Shown: piece after piece, positions 33,623 through 42,055 of the stretch | Position numbering within the stretch: position 1 is the first letter of the stretch | Layout: every line of letters begins with the position of its first letter | From: a virus | Length of the DNA stretch: 64,000 nt | Virus record (IMG/VR): IMGVR_UViG_3300017917_000199 | Coordinates: 20,962-84,961 of that record | Reading direction: 5' to 3' (one strand) | Program-made: the position numbers and the translations under genes | The notes under the pieces: generated by a model | The model's database searches: none | What the model was told of the DNA's origin: nothing | Seen by the model: the letters and a program-made list of their open reading frames with translations, nothing else

Positions 33623-33982
33623 TTATTGCACTATGTTACGTGCCACTGGTTGATTAGATTGTGGTATTGTACTAATACCATATAAACTAGTTTTAGATTT
33701 GAAACTGTTCATGTAATATGCCATTGTTCTGTTCATATCCATTTTAGTTCCACTCTGCAAACTTTGTAATAAATCTAAAATATAGATATTTGTTTCTTGT
33801 GCGATTCTAAAAAGAAACGCGGTAAAGTTGTTGGCAATTTGATTAGTTGCACACACTGATCTGAAGTATCCATTAACTACATCATACTCACTAGGATTAA
33901 CGACCAAGTCTATTGAATAAAAATCGTCAAATATTCTTATTGTTTGGTCTAAACCTGATCTTGAATCTATAATTTTTGGCAT
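33623..33982 (-). CDS. Conserved virion-associated hypothetical protein
   Basis: 119 aa: MPKIIDSRSGLDQTIRIFD, FYSIDLVVNPSEYDVVNGYF and a helical middle (FTAFLFRIAQETNIYILDLL). Not named. It lies 2 nt from gp4 and 7 nt from the tube-fold gene within the tail operon, so a small structural or assembly role is likely. Confidence 0.65.
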   Translation of the reverse strand: MPKIIDSRSGLDQTIRIFDDFYSIDLVVNPSEYDVVNGYFRSVCATNQIANNFTAFLFRIAQETNIYILDLLQSLQSGTKMDMNRTMAYYMNSFKSKTSLYGISTIPQSNQPVARNIVQ

Positions 33983-33989
33983 AATATTT

Positions 33990-35192
33990 TTAATCTCTTA
34001 CCGGAGGAGGACTTGATCTACCTGTTGTTTGCCCAGCTTGTCCTGGTCCAGGTGTTTGACCTGTTACAGGGAACTGGAATAAATTATTTCTATTTGGAGT
34101 ATTTAATACTGAATTATACACACCTGCTTTAAGTTCTTGACTTGCAACATTTTTAATATTAAGGTTCTTGAAAGTGTTATATGCAGTACCAGCTTTCTGT
34201 ATTGCGGCTATTGGATTTATGTTACCATTTTCATCGGGAGTCAAATCTTGTAATATACCATTAGCAGCATCTACTAATCCACCTTGACCTAATATCGTTG
34301 ATTGAGAACCAGGTCTTGCTATAGGACTCAATGTTCTGTCATACAATCCAAGATTACCGAATGTTGTAATAATGTCGCTTGGATTTCTACCATTGATTGC
34401 ACCGTCAAAATATTTGACAGTTTCATAATCAACTGTCATTTTATTTTCCATTACACCTTGACCTTCACTATAATTATATTGGTCGTGTGAGTATCTAGTA
34501 ATGATGGGATTTACTAATGTATAAGCAGAAAATTTATGTTGATTAAAACCAAATATAGTTATATTTCTAAAGAAAGGAGGTTTTGTTTCTCCGGTCGATG
34601 TTGCGGTATTGCTATTAATGCTTCTAGCAGTCTCGCCGATATAGCCCCAAGAATTGTCACCTTCAATTTCTTGAGGTGTAGCATATTGGGTTCTTTTAGA
34701 ATAATCTTTAACTAATTTTCCATTGTTTGGAATAACTTTAGTAGGCTCACCCAATGATCTTCCGGCTGATATATTAACTGGTCTATTGGGATCATTGTAA
34801 TAATATGAATAGTAACTATACCATAGATTTCTTGCTAAGTTTCCATTGTCATCATGGAACGTGATATCTATTGGATCATACTTAATTTTTGTTTGTACAA
34901 TTCTTTTACGATTGTACTGATTCATTTGGTGTGTTTCTAGTGTAAAGTTAGGCAATGCTGCACTTTTAACAGTGAGAGACAAATTATTTGTTGTCCCTAT
35001 ATTAGAAAATGTAGTAACTTCAGGATTAATATCAAATACAACGTGAAATAAAAATTTGAGTTTAGGTGCATACTGATAAGAATTGCTTCTAAAAGTTTGC
35101 GCTGCATGGGTATAATCACGAAGGTAATCGCTGCCGAAGAAAGCTCCGGCAGCGTCACGTAATTGGTTTTGTGCCCAGTTACCTAAACTCAT
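33990..35192 (-). CDS. Tail-tube-fold baseplate protein (gp54-like)
   Basis: 400 aa. After MSLGNWAQNQLRDAAGAFFG the sequence has AALPNFTLETHQMNQYNRKR and KIKYDPIDITFHDDNGNLAR, the pattern of the gp19/gp54 tube fold (T4 gp54: NSPNIRITGRELDPLVISFR). A later NITIFGFNQHKFSAYTLVNP and VDYETVKYFDG fit the second half of that fold. The C-terminal ~110 residues are Gly/Ile-rich as in gp54. In T4 gp54 starts tube polymerisation on the baseplate. It directly precedes gp19 in position, supporting a tube-related role; gp48 is the alternative. Confidence 0.6.
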   Translation of the reverse strand: MSLGNWAQNQLRDAAGAFFGSDYLRDYTHAAQTFRSNSYQYAPKLKFLFHVVFDINPEVTTFSNIGTTNNLSLTVKSAALPNFTLETHQMNQYNRKRIVQTKIKYDPIDITFHDDNGNLARNLWYSYYSYYYNDPNRPVNISAGRSLGEPTKVIPNNGKLVKDYSKRTQYATPQEIEGDNSWGYIGETARSINSNTATSTGETKPPFFRNITIFGFNQHKFSAYTLVNPIITRYSHDQYNYSEGQGVMENKMTVDYETVKYFDGAINGRNPSDIITTFGNLGLYDRTLSPIARPGSQSTILGQGGLVDAANGILQDLTPDENGNINPIAAIQKAGTAYNTFKNLNIKNVASQELKAGVYNSVLNTPNRNNLFQFPVTGQTPGPGQAGQTTGRSSPPPVRD

Positions 35193-35201
35193 AATTTAAA
35201 T

Positions 35202-35846
35202 TTAAGCAGCTTGGTTAGAACCGATACCTGTTGTAGAACCAGTAGCTCCACTTAATGCACGACCTACACTTGTTCCTACACCAGAACTCAATGGTGACTG
35301 AACTGCATTATCGTAACGAATTGTCAAAGAAATTGTTACAACATCGTTAGTTCCATAATTTAATGTATTGTAATTAGCTGCTTGGATGAAGCATCCATAG
35401 CATTCCCAAGTTTCTAATACTGTAGGAACTGCTGTACCGTTACCACCGTCTAAGATTTCAATGTTTGTCTGGAATTTGTAATCTTGGCCAGTAGCTGCTG
35501 ATGCTTGCTCAACAAAGTCTAATTGTTTCTGTAGTTGTTGACCAACTAACTTAGAAACTTGTCCACCTGCATCATCTCTAATGTTAACTGTCAATGCTGT
35601 CCACTCATGGCGACCAGCTAGATACATTGTAGAGTTGTATACGGGAATACTAATTTCACCGAAACTAACTTGTGGGCGATTGATATCAATAACTTGCTTT
35701 GTTAGTTCGATTGTGTTTCCAATACCTAAATTCAAAAAGTTGACTCTGAAACGGTATTGTAATTTGGGCATCAACAAACCTTGGTTACCACCAGCGTTAT
35801 CTGATGCTACGGTCATGTTGAACAATGATTGAGAGGCTGTTGCCAT
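35202..35846 (-). CDS. 19: Tail tube protein (gp19)
   Basis: 214 aa (T4 gp19: 163 aa). Forms the inner tube of the contractile tail. Typical features are LQYRFRVNFLNLG near the N-terminus, VIDINRPQVSFGEISIPVYN, HEWTALTVNIRDDAGG and a late YGTNDVVTISLTIRYDNAVQ. The C-terminal ~25 residues are Gly/Ser-rich. It has its own late-type promoter 18 nt upstream and an AGGAGAAA ribosome site, consistent with high expression. Confidence 0.9.
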   Translation of the reverse strand: MATASQSLFNMTVASDNAGGNQGLLMPKLQYRFRVNFLNLGIGNTIELTKQVIDINRPQVSFGEISIPVYNSTMYLAGRHEWTALTVNIRDDAGGQVSKLVGQQLQKQLDFVEQASAATGQDYKFQTNIEILDGGNGTAVPTVLETWECYGCFIQAANYNTLNYGTNDVVTISLTIRYDNAVQSPLSSGVGTSVGRALSGATGSTTGIGSNQAA

Positions 35847-35864
35847 TTCGTTTCTCCTATAATC

Positions 35865-35873
35865 TTATTTATC
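35865..35873 (-). promoter_or_regulatory. Late-type promoter element GATAAATAA of gp19
   Basis: Minus strand, 18 nt before ATG 35846. Confidence 0.6.
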
Positions 35874-35885
35874 TCTTTAACTGAT

Positions 35886-35901
35886 GCCCCCTTTCGGGGG
35901 C
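35886..35901 (-). terminator. GC-rich hairpin between gp18 and gp19
   Basis: GCCCCC-GAAA-GGGGGC on the minus strand, 9 nt after the gp18 stop. It lacks a T run, so it may be a weak terminator or an RNA-stabilising or processing hairpin. Confidence 0.6.
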
Positions 35902-35910
35902 TTTCAATTA

Positions 35911-38900
35911 TTAAACTGCTGCCAATTCACCTGTATTCAAAATACGAACTGGGATATAGATGAATTCAGCTGCCTTGACAGGCTCAACTGCAACGTCAAT
36001 CCATAGTTCATTTCTGTCAATTCTAGCTGGAGTGTTGTTACTTTCGTCACAAACAACTAGATAGTCGTACAAGCCGCGTTTAGCAACTAAATCAATCATC
36101 AATGTTTCTACAACACCAGAGATTTCTTTACGTGTCAACGCATCGTTAGGCTCGAATACAAACGGACGAGCAGCTAATGTTAACTGTCTACGTATGTAAG
36201 CAATTAATCGTGCAACGTTTGTTCTATCTAATGCAGATTGACTATTGAAACTTGTCTTGTTACCATAGTTCAACAAGCCAACACCAGTGAAGAATACTAA
36301 TGGGTTGATGAAGTTAGTATATAAGATATCACGTATACCAATACGTGTCTTAATAGAAACAAACTCACCTGTTGCACTATCTACATAACCAATGCTAGAT
36401 GCATTGTCAATGTTACCGCGGCGAGTGCCTGCTGCTGCTAACCAAGGATAAGCAATTGTGTCATTTCTGACAAATGTGCGTAACATCATGTGTGATGCAG
36501 GAACAGCAACTGAGTTACCTGACAAGTCTGTAGCAAGACCACTTGGGTAGAATAGACCCATGTATGTATTGCGTGTTACTAGACCTTCTTCACCTGTGCT
36601 AGATGCACCTGCTGCGTTAGTGGCCCAATTTTGAATTGCTGTACCGCTATCAGCTAATCTCATTGGTGTGTCACCTAAGATATAGCAAGTTTCACCACGA
36701 GCACCGTTCAACTCAATCATATCTGGTTGTAGTTCAGGGTAGTTAGGTGTAGCCATTAAGTTGAAGAAGTTATCTTCGTCACGGATAGCTGTATTTGTAA
36801 CGATAGCTGCCTTCAATGCTTGAACAACCATAGCACGTTGAGCTTGACGGCCCATGTATGGAGCGCCATTTGTCATATTACCGCTTACTGTCACCCATGT
36901 ATCAGTATAAGTTGGTAATACAGAGTTAGGGAAACTATCTATGTTAAAATAGTTGGATCTGTATTGCTTTACGTTATAACCTGAACGGCGTGTGTTGAAT
37001 AACAACATACCAGATGGATATAATGTTGGCTCAGGTGCGTCTAAATCAACGTTGTTGCTTGTTAACAAGCTAACAATTGTTGGGATAGGATCATCGATTG
37101 GGCTAATGCTATTTTGATTGCTAGACCAACGTGCATCGGCAAATACAATACCTGTTGACCCAGTGTTGTCAGTATTGTCAATTAAGACCCACTGATTTAC
37201 ACCGCTGACTGACTGCCAACGACTGATTACAGGGTAATTTTCTAAGTCACTGGTGTTGATCCATAAATCACCGTATTCTAATTGTGTACCATCAGACTGT
37301 GTTGTAGGCTCAGATGCGCTTACGATAGGTCCGTTAGGATCAGTTAAGTTTGTACCAGTTGCTGTTGGGAAACCGCTACTATCATAGTTTCTGTTACCAT
37401 AACCATACCAAGCACCGTTGTAGTTAACCATAATATCAACTTGGTCAACAACACTATAGAACCAGTTTGTGTTATTAGCTGGAGCTACACCAGGAGCGCC
37501 TTCGTTTGCAGTGTATGTCATCTCTACCCAATTACTTAATTGAGTTAAGTATACCGCTGAAGGTTCGCCTGAAATATATGTGACTGCTGTTGCAGCGCCG
37601 GCACTTACTGCTGTTACTTGTAAGACTAAATCATTTGCGGGAGTTGTTCCGCCTAAATCTGCTCCGCTAATCGTTACAGTATCACCTATAACGTAACCAG
37701 AACCACCGTCGCCGATTCCTGTTCCGTTTACAATATAACTACCATATGAGTTAAGAATGTTAAATGTAGCAGAAGATCCGACACCGCTAGTACTATCCTG
37801 AACAATGCCAGTAAATGCTGCTGTAGATCCTGAACCGTATCTTACTCCAGTGTCACCTACTATAAAACCTGCTTCGGTTATTAATCCAGATGACACGTTA
37901 GTTGAAACAAAACTACTATCAACAGTATCATCCATCATAATTACGCCACCAGTTGTGTGTGTTAATTGTATAGAACCGTTTGTAGTTACTGTTGCAGTTG
38001 TGTAAGGAATATTTGCTGCTGCCCATGCTGTTACAAAATCAGTAGCATCGCTGTTATCGGCTAATGTAAAATTGTATGGTCCGGATAATGTTGAAGAACC
38101 TGGCACTGAAACATAAACATTCATGTAATACGAAACAGTATCAGGAGCAGCATCAAACGCTGGATTAGTTGTTGTTCCTGTTACAACTGTAGCTCCGGTA
38201 GCGATTCGTTCCCAGAAATATACAGGTGCTGTTCTAGCAGTACCATTGTAAAAATATTGTCCGTAAATTGTTCCTGCAGGAATAGCCTGGCCACCTGTAG
38301 CATCTAAGTCGTTAATTGCACCGGCATCGCTAGTAGCTAATGTAACATTCTTTAAATTCCAAGTTTGGGTAGTACCATTGAATACCGACATTTTTGGATT
38401 TAAACCATTGCCTGCAGCGCCAACTTTAACCCATACTGATCCAGTTGGGCGAGGTTGTGATTGACCAGTGGTCCATAATGGCATTTGTGCTGCTGTACCG
38501 TAACTTAGTAAAGGTTGATAGTAAGTTCCAGCTGTTATACCTAAATCAGTTAATGCTGTTCCTGAAACATCAGAAAGATTAACGTTTCCGTTAGAAACTC
38601 CGGATGTAAGTATTTGACTAGAAAAAATACATAATTTACCATTTCTAACTTCTGCTGATAGAGATGTCCATCCTAAATTATTAATTGCTGTTACAACACT
38701 TTCAGCATCAGCACCTACTGTGATAGTTGCAGTGTATAAACCTGACATATCAATATCAAATGTATCACCGGGATTCAATGTAGGATTTGATGTTCCACCT
38801 TGAACTGTTGGAACATCATTTCTCCATGAGTTAGAACCAAGTACGACCCATGTGTTTGTTGTAGTTTTGTAATAGTATGTTCTGTTAGCACCATTAGGTT

Positions 38901-39483
38901 CTGTAGTAACTTCTAAAGCATTTACAGCATAGTCACCTATGTTTCCGATACTTGCTAGAGGAAGGCCACCTGACATATCACTAGCCATAGTGATAACGAT
39001 CGGTGTTTGTAATTCAAATGTACCAGTTGTAGCATTGAATTCATAGATACCCCATGTGCTAGTTGTAGTGTCTAACCAATATGTGCCATTAGATGGTGTA
39101 CCGACTGGACGACCAACTTGACCTACTAAACTTGCTAAATCAATGTCAGCACGTAAAACGTAGCAACGATTGGTTACACCTAAAACACTGTAAGCTGCTA
39201 ATAGACCATATTCATTTAATTCATAACCTTGAATAGGTGTACCATTGGTTGTAGTATAGAAGAACGGAGTTCCATACAAATCAACCAAATCACGCTGACT
39301 TGTTACTTGATATAATTTTCCTGCATTGGCTGCTGTTGTAGCTTGAGCAACACCTGTACCAGCAGCATTAGCTTTATTCTGTGCTGTTGCTAGAAGTACA
39401 AATGGGACGGAGTTGACTGGGGCTGGAAGATATTGACTTTGGTCAATGATTGATACTTCTACGCCTGGAGATGTTAATGCCAT
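35911..39483 (-). CDS. 18: Tail sheath protein (gp18), enlarged
   Basis: 1190 aa against 659 in T4. The conserved ends are clear: N-terminal MALTSPGVEVSIIDQSQYLP and C-terminal RKEISGVVETLMIDLVAKRG with ELWIDVAVEPVKAAEFIYIP. The sheath contracts to drive the tube through the envelope. The middle (about residues 200-830) is a long Thr/Gly/Asn-rich insertion, with segments such as YWLDTTTSTWGIYEFNATTG and DMSGLYTATITVGADAESVV, that probably forms surface-exposed domains. AAAGGAA precedes the ATG, and a TAATAAATACT element lies 54 nt upstream. Confidence 0.92.
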   Translation of the reverse strand: MALTSPGVEVSIIDQSQYLPAPVNSVPFVLLATAQNKANAAGTGVAQATTAANAGKLYQVTSQRDLVDLYGTPFFYTTTNGTPIQGYELNEYGLLAAYSVLGVTNRCYVLRADIDLASLVGQVGRPVGTPSNGTYWLDTTTSTWGIYEFNATTGTFELQTPIVITMASDMSGGLPLASIGNIGDYAVNALEVTTEPNGANRTYYYKTTTNTWVVLGSNSWRNDVPTVQGGTSNPTLNPGDTFDIDMSGLYTATITVGADAESVVTAINNLGWTSLSAEVRNGKLCIFSSQILTSGVSNGNVNLSDVSGTALTDLGITAGTYYQPLLSYGTAAQMPLWTTGQSQPRPTGSVWVKVGAAGNGLNPKMSVFNGTTQTWNLKNVTLATSDAGAINDLDATGGQAIPAGTIYGQYFYNGTARTAPVYFWERIATGATVVTGTTTNPAFDAAPDTVSYYMNVYVSVPGSSTLSGPYNFTLADNSDATDFVTAWAAANIPYTTATVTTNGSIQLTHTTGGVIMMDDTVDSSFVSTNVSSGLITEAGFIVGDTGVRYGSGSTAAFTGIVQDSTSGVGSSATFNILNSYGSYIVNGTGIGDGGSGYVIGDTVTISGADLGGTTPANDLVLQVTAVSAGAATAVTYISGEPSAVYLTQLSNWVEMTYTANEGAPGVAPANNTNWFYSVVDQVDIMVNYNGAWYGYGNRNYDSSGFPTATGTNLTDPNGPIVSASEPTTQSDGTQLEYGDLWINTSDLENYPVISRWQSVSGVNQWVLIDNTDNTGSTGIVFADARWSSNQNSISPIDDPIPTIVSLLTSNNVDLDAPEPTLYPSGMLLFNTRRSGYNVKQYRSNYFNIDSFPNSVLPTYTDTWVTVSGNMTNGAPYMGRQAQRAMVVQALKAAIVTNTAIRDEDNFFNLMATPNYPELQPDMIELNGARGETCYILGDTPMRLADSGTAIQNWATNAAGASSTGEEGLVTRNTYMGLFYPSGLATDLSGNSVAVPASHMMLRTFVRNDTIAYPWLAAAGTRRGNIDNASSIGYVDSATGEFVSIKTRIGIRDILYTNFINPLVFFTGVGLLNYGNKTSFNSQSALDRTNVARLIAYIRRQLTLAARPFVFEPNDALTRKEISGVVETLMIDLVAKRGLYDYLVVCDESNNTPARIDRNELWIDVAVEPVKAAEFIYIPVRILNTGELAAV

Positions 39484-39537
39484 TTTGTTTTTCCTTTATG
39501 TAAAATTATGAGGTTTACCACCTAAAAATGCATAAAA

Positions 39538-39548
39538 GTATTTATTAA
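39538..39548 (-). promoter_or_regulatory. Late-type element TAATAAATACT of gp18
   Basis: Minus strand, 54 nt before ATG 39483, in the divergent gap between gp18 and the 39603 gene. Confidence 0.5.
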
Positions 39549-39602
39549 AAAAATCAAAAAAGACGGTTTAGTCGTGCCTTCGAAGGTGATACTAAATACA
39601 GT

Positions 39603-39956
39603 ATGAGTTTAAAGCGTCCTATATGTCCTGTGTGTAACAAAAACTACCGTGCTGTTAATTATAAGCGTGATGGTGTAACACATTACAGAAGCATGTGTGA
39701 TGAATGCGGTAGAAAGAAAAATAAACTTAAACCTAGAAAACCCAATTGGTCTAAAAATGGATACAAAAAGAAAACCACATGTGACTTATGTGGTTTCAAA
39801 AGTTTATTCTCCTCGCAGATAGCAGTGTTCTATATTGACGGAGACTTAGAAAATGCTACACCAGCCAACCTCAGAAGCATATGCTTAAATTGTGTAGAAG
39901 TAGTTAAGCAAAAAGAAGTTAACTGGAAACGCGGAGATTTACAAGTTGACTATTGA
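39603..39956 (+). CDS. Four-cysteine-pair zinc protein, HNH-like
   Basis: 117 aa with four CxxC pairs: CPVC, CDECG, CDLCG and CLNC. The stretch FYIDGDLENATPANLRSICL has the I-D-G ... N-L-R-x-x-C form of the HNH zinc-finger core, although the catalytic His is replaced by a Tyr-Ile in the FYIDG segment, so nuclease activity is doubtful. Very basic (KLKPRKPNWSKNGYKKK). It is a lone plus-strand gene converging with gp1, overlapping it by 18 nt. ACTAAATAC ends 3 nt before the ATG and no ribosome site is seen. Confidence 0.7.
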   Translation: MSLKRPICPVCNKNYRAVNYKRDGVTHYRSMCDECGRKKNKLKPRKPNWSKNGYKKKTTCDLCGFKSLFSSQIAVFYIDGDLENATPANLRSICLNCVEVVKQKEVNWKRGDLQVDY

Positions 39957-40571
39957 TTTGATTTTTTGATGCAAGTCATCAATGGTTCCGTCGTTTTCAA
40001 TATAGTGGTCATACTGTAATCCCACGCTAGAATATTCACTTGCGTGTACGCCCAAACGAATCAAGTTTTCTTTACTGATTGCCCAAGTCATATTACCCCA
40101 CTCACCCTTATTGTATGATACGGCATATTCGTACCAGTCAGGTTTAGGACCCCTAGAGATTCGCATTGTAGTACCGCCCACTGACTTGATAGCATTGACT
40201 TCATTAGCAAAACGACAGTCTGTAATAACAATATTATCTTTAGCTTGGCGTAATTTGTTCTCTACACTTGCAACCCAAATATCACTATGGAAGTTGTTAC
40301 GTAGTACATCTGTTCCCCAGTACTGCAATACCCAACGCGGTGTGATTTCCATACCTAGACGATTACTCCACCATTCGTCCTTTTGTTCTCGCCATTCTCT
40401 ACTTGTCTTAGTAGATCCTTCTAATAGTTCTCGGTCCCATCCGAAAACTGAACTAACTGCGTCTTTCAATGACGCTGCAAAACTTACTCTTTTAAAACCA
40501 TGGAATGTGCAAAGATAATCAGCAACAGTATCTTTGCCAGACCCAATAAAGCCGGTTACGCCTAAAATCAT
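39939..40571 (-). CDS. 1: Deoxynucleoside monophosphate kinase (gp1-like)
   Basis: 210 aa. Phosphorylates dNMPs released from host DNA for the phage dNTP pool. P-loop GFIGSGKDTVADYL at residues 7-20, followed by FKRVSFAASLKDAV, FGWDRELLEGS, the WVLQYWGTDVLRN segment and ITDCRFANEVNAI, matching T4 gp1 and related phage dNMP kinases. The ribosome site AGGAG lies within the 3' arm of a perfect 9-bp inverted repeat (40579-40611), so its translation may be controlled by a hairpin. It overlaps the convergent 39603 gene. Confidence 0.88.
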   Translation of the reverse strand: MILGVTGFIGSGKDTVADYLCTFHGFKRVSFAASLKDAVSSVFGWDRELLEGSTKTSREWREQKDEWWSNRLGMEITPRWVLQYWGTDVLRNNFHSDIWVASVENKLRQAKDNIVITDCRFANEVNAIKSVGGTTMRISRGPKPDWYEYAVSYNKGEWGNMTWAISKENLIRLGVHASEYSSVGLQYDHYIENDGTIDDLHQKIKSIVNL

Positions 40572-40578
40572 GTGGAAA

Positions 40579-40611
40579 CTCCTGTCAGAGATACTTATTC
40601 TATGACAGGAG
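40579..40611 (-). promoter_or_regulatory. Ribosome-site-sequestering hairpin upstream of gp1
   Basis: In the mRNA sense CTCCTGTCA (40611-40603), a 15-nt loop, then TGACAGGAG (40587-40579), a perfect 9-bp stem. The 3' arm contains the AGGAG that lies 7 nt before ATG 40571, so folding would hide the ribosome site. Confidence 0.7.
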
Positions 40612-40634
40612 CATGACGAAAGAAAGTGTTTAGG

Positions 40635-41000
40635 TTAATCGGAATAATCTTCTAATTTTAAAATCATGTTTGGAAGAATATCACCCATGTACATACATTG
40701 GTCTGTTTCTCTAAGACTTTCTATCCAATTTTCTTCCGTAGTGTGATCTATGTCGCCCATCAATTTTGATTTATCTAATTTGTTGAGGTCTACCGTCACT
40801 AAGGTAATGTTGTCATAACCAGTTCTTTCTTGGTCAGACTCAGCATATTCTAACGCAAGGTCGGGATTATCAGTCAAAAATACTGAGTGTTGTCTGCCAG
40901 CTTTCAAGCCATGTTTTTTTATAGTTTCAATTGATTCTGAGGTTCCGTGCCATAATATATTATGACCAGTATCTTCAAAAAGTATCTCGCTTATTCTCAT
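40635..41000 (-). CDS. ADP-ribosyltransferase-like protein with capsid-targeting-like N-terminus
   Basis: 121 aa. MRISEILFE-D gives an L-x-E match at residue 9. ILWHGTSESIETIKKHGLKA then SVFLTDNPDLALEYAESDQ fit the H-G-T ... (F/Y)-L-T-D ... A-x-x-Y-A pattern of small ART-fold proteins (KptA/DUF-type). In T4, the packaged ADP-ribosyltransferase Alt also carries a targeting peptide, so the parallel is suggestive. The catalytic Glu cannot be assigned. AAGGA lies in the last codons of the gp13-like gene just upstream. Confidence 0.6.
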   Translation of the reverse strand: MRISEILFEDTGHNILWHGTSESIETIKKHGLKAGRQHSVFLTDNPDLALEYAESDQERTGYDNITLVTVDLNKLDKSKLMGDIDHTTEENWIESLRETDQCMYMGDILPNMILKLEDYSD

Positions 41001-41001
41001 G

Positions 41002-41805
41002 TTATCCTTGTACCCATGTTAATGGTTGACTGTAATCAACATAACGCTTGAGTTCGTCAATTAGTTGTGCTTGCAATTCTCTACTTTCGTTCTTCATTGC
41101 TGTACCATTTAATGTTGTGCCACCGCCTGGCCCTGCAATGCTACCAAACTTCTCACGTGCCTCACCGATGATACCCTTCAATACGGCTAAAGTAAAGTCA
41201 CCAATCCAAACACCTGCACCTGGATCTTGTAACAACACTGTTTCAGGACGTTGAACATCAGCCCAAATAAGAATTCTTTCACCAGAACCCTTGAAGTCAC
41301 GAACTAATCTCAATACCTTTGTGACAGGATCGAATGTATAAATGACATAACCACCGAACATACGAGCAGCCAACTCGACATAACCAGCATAGAAGTCATA
41401 TGTCGCCATACCACCTGTATAGTTGTAATTCAATAGGTATGTGTTTAGAATCGCACTTGAGAATGGGTCAAAACTTGTAGAACTTGGACCTGTTTCAAAA
41501 CCAACTGTTCGTCTGAAAACTGAACGAACATTAATGAATTCTTGAGGCAATGTATAAGTGTCAACATTCTTAATGACTGTCATTAATGTGTAGGATTCAG
41601 CCGTAGCGTTTTGCGCTCTTTGGCGATAGATTTTGATTGCATAGTTATACGCAGCCTCAAAGTGCTGAGGATCTAATTCTAGGTCAATAATTCCATCGCC
41701 TAAACGATATTTCAAGTTTTGAAACAGTGCTTGTTTCAATTCGTCTAGTGTTAGATTAGACGGAGTTGCTAAAATACTAGCTGTTTGATTTGTTGCTGTG
41801 GTCAT
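41002..41805 (-). CDS. Head-tail connector / neck protein (gp13-like)
   Basis: 267 aa. The N-terminal LKQALFQNLKYRLGDGIIDL, ELDPQHFEAAYNYAIKIYRQ and RAQNATAESYTLMTVI match a connector family of T4-like marine phages that I associate with gp13; the identification is from memory. The middle has YTFDPVTKVLRLVRDFKGSG and the C-terminus NESRELQAQLIDELKRYVDY. A late-type GATAAATACT element is 19 nt upstream, inside a larger inverted repeat. Its T4 neighbours gp14 and gp15 are on the other strand 3-6 kb away. Confidence 0.5.
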   Translation of the reverse strand: MTTATNQTASILATPSNLTLDELKQALFQNLKYRLGDGIIDLELDPQHFEAAYNYAIKIYRQRAQNATAESYTLMTVIKNVDTYTLPQEFINVRSVFRRTVGFETGPSSTSFDPFSSAILNTYLLNYNYTGGMATYDFYAGYVELAARMFGGYVIYTFDPVTKVLRLVRDFKGSGERILIWADVQRPETVLLQDPGAGVWIGDFTLAVLKGIIGEAREKFGSIAGPGGGTTLNGTAMKNESRELQAQLIDELKRYVDYSQPLTWVQG

Positions 41806-41808
41806 AGA

Positions 41809-41842
41809 GATTACCCGATAATGTAGTATTTATCAGGTAATC
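41809..41842 (-). promoter_or_regulatory. Late-type promoter element inside a 34-bp inverted repeat
   Basis: GATAAATACT (41834-41825), 19 nt before ATG 41805, is part of GATTACC-n-GATAA ... TTATC-n-GGTAATC (12 of 13 arm positions pair). It could be an operator or a leader hairpin. Confidence 0.6.
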
Positions 41843-42053
41843 AGTCTTTCAATATATCAAATACAGTCCCGTATTCGTATCTTTTCCAATCATCCATATC
41901 AACATATATATTGATACAACGGCGGTATACTGTCTTTAGCCACGTTCGTTTTCCATGAACTTTTACAGGATACCATGCAAACCATTTCTCCCAAGGATGT
42001 ATTATTACCTTTCTGGGAGTATAGCCATATCTCGGGGGAGGATTATAATTCAA
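41841..42053 (-). CDS. Small basic hypothetical protein
   Basis: 70 aa, Trp/Tyr/Arg-rich: PPPRYGYTPRKVIIHPWEKW, KRTWLKTVYRRCINIYVDMD. The only start available is TTG 42053, directly after the stop of the 2OG oxygenase gene, so translational coupling is likely. Family not recognised. Confidence 0.55.
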   Translation of the reverse strand: MNYNPPPRYGYTPRKVIIHPWEKWFAWYPVKVHGKRTWLKTVYRRCINIYVDMDDWKRYEYGTVFDILKD

Positions 42054-42055
42054 TG

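Noticed and set aside
39603-39956. Active HNH endonuclease
   Set aside because: The zinc pairs and IDG...NLRSIC pattern fit, but no convincing catalytic histidine pair is visible, so only HNH-like is claimed.
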